From the NCBI GenBank assembly GCA_003484865.1, contig DMZT01000036.1, positions 1 to 8,848 on the forward strand: a DNA stretch of 8,848 nucleotides, written 5' to 3'. The stretch comes from Stenotrophomonas sp. (GTDB lineage: Bacteria > Pseudomonadota > Gammaproteobacteria > Xanthomonadales > Xanthomonadaceae). The position numbers and the translations under genes were made by a program. Under the pieces are notes generated by a model. The model was not told the origin of the DNA, ran no database searches, and worked only from the letters and a program-made list of their open reading frames with translations. This document shows positions 7,051-8,848 of the stretch, piece by piece. Position 1 is the stretch's first letter; each line of letters begins with the position of its first letter.

Positions 7051-8112
7051 TCATTGCAGCTTGGCAAGGACCGCGTCGGTTGCTGCGGCGGTACTCACCG
7101 CAAAACCCTTGGCGGCGAGATCGGCGGTGAACACGCCGTCATCCAGCACGGCATACACCGCGGCCTCGACCGTAGCAGCCTCGTCGTCCAGCCCCAGTGA
7201 ATGCCGCAGCAGCATCGCGGCGCTGAAGATCGTCGCGTACGGATTGGCAATACCCTTGCCGGCGATGTCCGGCGCCGAGCCGTGGATCGGCTCGTAGATG
7301 CCCACTGCGCCGGGCTCGCCCAGCGACGCCGATGGCAGCAGACCGAGCGAGCCGGCCAACATCGAGGCCTCGTCGGTGAGGATGTCACCGAACATGTTCT
7401 CGGTCACGATCACGTCGTATTCGCGGGGCTTGGCCAGCAGGTGCATGGCCATCGAATCGACCAGTTGGTGTTCCAGTGCAACGTCCGGGAATTCCTCGCG
7501 GCCGATCCGCGCGGCGACATCGCGCCACAGACGCGAGGTTTCCAGCACGTTGGCCTTGTCCACCGAGGTGACCTTGCCGCGGCGGGTCTGGGCCAGGCGG
7601 AACGCGGTGCGCAGCACGCGCTCGATCTCGCCCACGCTGTAGCTGCACAGGTCGCTGGCGGTGTCGGCGGTGCGGGTCTTCTCACCGAAGTAGATGCCGC
7701 CGGTCAGCTCACGCACGACCACGAAGTCCACACCCTCCAGCAGTTCGGCCTTGATCGGCGAGGCGCCAAGCGCGGCCGCGTGCGTGCGCACCGGGCGCAG
7801 GTTGGCGTACAGACCCAGCGCCTTGCGGATCGCCAGCAGGCCCTGTTCCGGGCGGACCTTGGCATTCGGGTCCGACCACTTCGGGCCGCCGACCGCGCCA
7901 AGCAGGATGGCGTCTGCCTTGCGGCACGCCTCCAGCGTAGTGGCCGGCAGCGGCTCGCCGTGGCGATCGATGGCGATGCCCCCGATATCGTGTTCCTGGA
8001 ACCCGAAGGTGTGACCGAAACGGGTGGCGACGGCTTCCAGCACCGCGACGGCGGCGGCGGCGACTTCCGGACCGATGCCGTCACCCGGCAATACGACAAT
8101 CTCAGCGTGCAT
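7051..8112 (-). CDS. leuB: 3-isopropylmalate dehydrogenase
   Basis: It oxidises and decarboxylates 3-isopropylmalate with NAD+ to 4-methyl-2-oxopentanoate, the third step of leucine synthesis, as a cytoplasmic dimer needing Mg2+/Mn2+. The 353-aa protein has the beta-decarboxylating dehydrogenase features: [10 protein letters not shown] (8-17), substrate arginines R96, R106 and R134, [10 protein letters not shown] with Tyr141, Lys186 in SVDKANVL, metal-binding Asp219, and the signature [19 protein letters not shown] (239-257) with D243 and D247. The cofactor loop [14 protein letters not shown] (278-291) is the NAD-type sequence. The ATG at 8112 lies inside the end of leuD (11-bp overlap), with GAGAG 5 bases upstream. 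A longer frame reaching 8232 is open but would overlap leuD by over 100 bp and adds unrelated residues. Last gene of leuC-leuD-leuB here. Confidence 0.97.
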   Translation of the reverse strand: MHAEIVVLPGDGIGPEVAAAAVAVLEAVATRFGHTFGFQEHDIGGIAIDRHGEPLPATTLEACRKADAILLGAVGGPKWSDPNAKVRPEQGLLAIRKALGLYANLRPVRTHAAALGASPIKAELLEGVDFVVVRELTGGIYFGEKTRTADTASDLCSYSVGEIERVLRTAFRLAQTRRGKVTSVDKANVLETSRLWRDVAARIGREEFPDVALEHQLVDSMAMHLLAKPREYDVIVTENMFGDILTDEASMLAGSLGLLPSASLGEPGAVGIYEPIHGSAPDIAGKGIANPYATIFSAAMLLRHSLGLDDEAATVEAAVYAVLDDGVFTADLAAKGFAVSTAAATDAVLAKLQ

Positions 8113-8680
8113 GTTCACTCTCGTAACGTTCAATGTCAGGGGTACGACCCAACAGATACCCCAATTGGTCCACGCCTTCCAGCAGGCAGGTCTGCGAGAA
8201 GCCGTCCAGCGGGAAGGCATACACGCGTCCATCGGGGGTGCGCAGTTCGCGCGCGGCCACGTCGATGGTCAATTCGTCATCCGGACGCTGCATCAGGGTC
8301 TGCACATCGGCCTCGTCCAGCACGATCGGCAGCAGGCCGTTCTTGAGCGAATTGCCGCGGAAGATATCGGCGATCTCGCTGCTGACGATGGCGCGCAGGC
8401 CCAGGTCGGTCAGCGCCCACGGCGCATGCTCACGCGAGGAGCCGCAGCCGAAGTTGCGCCCGGCCAGCAGGATGCTGCGCCCGGCGTTGTGTGGCTGGTT
8501 GAAGGCGAACGCCGGGTTCGGCACGCCCTCGCTCTGCCAGCGCCAGTCGTTGAAGGCATGCTTGCCCAGGCCGGCGCGCTCGGTGGTGGACAGGAACCGC
8601 GCCGGGATGATCTGGTCGGTGTCGATATTGGTCTCGCGCAGCACCACGCTGGTCGAGGTCAGGGTACGGAAGCCGCTCAT
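8102..8680 (-). CDS. leuD: 3-isopropylmalate dehydratase small subunit
   Basis: This is the swivelling small subunit of isopropylmalate isomerase. With LeuC, which holds the 4Fe-4S cluster, it converts 2-isopropylmalate to 3-isopropylmalate, the second step of leucine synthesis. It is 192 aa, close to the 201 aa of the E. coli protein. Typical motifs are [11 protein letters not shown] (20-30), [17 protein letters not shown] (74-90) with the substrate-recognition Ser/Arg segment, and [12 protein letters not shown] (107-118). The ATG at 8680 shares its A with the leuC stop (TGATG) and has a perfect GGAGGT 6 bases upstream. Its 3' end overlaps leuB by 11 bp. These overlaps point to one transcript with coupled translation, which suits two subunits needed in equal amounts. 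Confidence 0.97.
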   Translation of the reverse strand: MSGFRTLTSTSVVLRETNIDTDQIIPARFLSTTERAGLGKHAFNDWRWQSEGVPNPAFAFNQPHNAGRSILLAGRNFGCGSSREHAPWALTDLGLRAIVSSEIADIFRGNSLKNGLLPIVLDEADVQTLMQRPDDELTIDVAARELRTPDGRVYAFPLDGFSQTCLLEGVDQLGYLLGRTPDIERYESEHAR

Positions 8681-8832
8681 CAGGCCACCTCCAGCGTGGC
8701 GTACAGTTCGCGTGGGTCGGCCACGCGGCCGTTCACCGCAGCCCAGGCGGCCGTCATCGGCGAGGCCAGCAGGGTGCGCGAACCGGGGCCTTGGCGGCCT
8801 TCGAAATTGCGGTTGCTGGTGCTGACCGCCAG
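8680..8832 (-). CDS. leuC: 3-isopropylmalate dehydratase large subunit, C-terminal end only
   Basis: Only the last 50 residues are present, beginning [20 protein letters not shown] and ending ATLEVA before the TGA at 8682-8680. [12 protein letters not shown] is a hallmark of the LeuC C-terminal region in the aconitase superfamily and is enough to name it, together with leuD directly downstream. The remaining roughly 420 residues, including the Fe-S ligands, lie beyond the window. The frame stays open to 8848, but the five codons beyond 8832 (reading PLFRS) come from sequencing adapter and must not be counted. The first residues next to the junction (LAV) are less certain than the rest. Confidence 0.9.
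   Translation of the reverse strand: MAVSTSNRNFEGRQGPGSRTLLASPMTAAWAAVNGRVADPRELYATLEVA
8687..8692 (-). promoter_or_regulatory. Consensus Shine-Dalgarno of leuD inside the end of leuC
   Basis: On the - strand GGAGGT lies 6 bases before the leuD ATG (8680) and within the last codons of leuC. It fixes the leuD start and suggests efficient re-initiation after leuC. Confidence 0.75.
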
Positions 8833-8848
8833 AGATCGGAAGAGCGGT
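8833..8848. other. Illumina adapter remnant at the contig end (artefact)
   Basis: The last 16 bases, AGATCGGAAGAGCGGT, are identical to the start of the standard Illumina paired-end adapter (AGATCGGAAGAGC plus GGT). The match runs exactly to the end of the window, and leuC coding sense is lost at its edge. These bases are not genomic. Confidence 0.96.

Noticed and set aside
5696..7297. A 533-codon open frame on the + strand across gdhA and the end of leuB
   Set aside because: It is antisense to two well-supported enzymes, crosses the leuB hairpin and has no recognisable domain.
8113..8232. A 40-residue N-terminal extension of leuB
   Set aside because: It lies wholly inside leuD and is unlike any LeuB N-terminus. 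The ATG at 8112 gives [17 protein letters not shown] with a nearby Shine-Dalgarno-like GAGAG.
7201..8346. A 381-codon + strand frame opposite leuB and leuD
   Set aside because: It is antisense to genes with clear catalytic motifs and overlapping operon starts; the translation is rich in Arg, Gly and Gln without a fold signature.

Overview
The window looks like a chromosomal piece of a high-GC gammaproteobacterium of the Xanthomonadaceae, most likely Stenotrophomonas or a close relative. I base this on GC-rich codon use, the character of the LeuB, LeuD and GdhA proteins, and a two-gene RND pump without its own outer-membrane channel. The genus is an inference from reading, not from a database search. 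The last 16 bases (8833-8848) are Illumina adapter sequence rather than genome, so the right edge is the end of a short-read contig, and the window is probably a whole contig.

Left part, + strand: a tripartite-efflux operon made of a lipoprotein periplasmic adaptor (60-1196) and a 12-TM RND proton-driven permease (1201-4371, GTG start). A perfect 15-bp hairpin terminator follows at 4375-4407. No outer-membrane factor lies in the window, so the pump probably uses a TolC-type channel encoded elsewhere. A reading frame that enters from the left edge and ends in an ATGA overlap with the adaptor start may be the tail of an upstream operon gene.

Middle, + strand: an exported protein of unknown function (4458-5528). 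It appears to consist of two diverged copies of one domain, each bracketed by an N-terminal LECRA cysteine and a C-terminal G-C cysteine. It converges on gdhA across a 68-bp gap filled by two back-to-back hairpins.

Right part, - strand: leuC (only the last 50 residues), leuD and leuB overlap head to tail and encode isopropylmalate isomerase and 3-isopropylmalate dehydrogenase of leucine synthesis. A strong hairpin follows, then gdhA, an NADP-type glutamate dehydrogenase with a TTG start. The grouping makes metabolic sense, because glutamate is the amino donor in the last step of leucine synthesis, but the hairpin suggests at least partly separate transcripts.

I see no mobile elements, tRNAs, rRNAs or CRISPR arrays, and no clearly new system. 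The most interesting items are the duplicated-domain exported protein and the adapter contamination.
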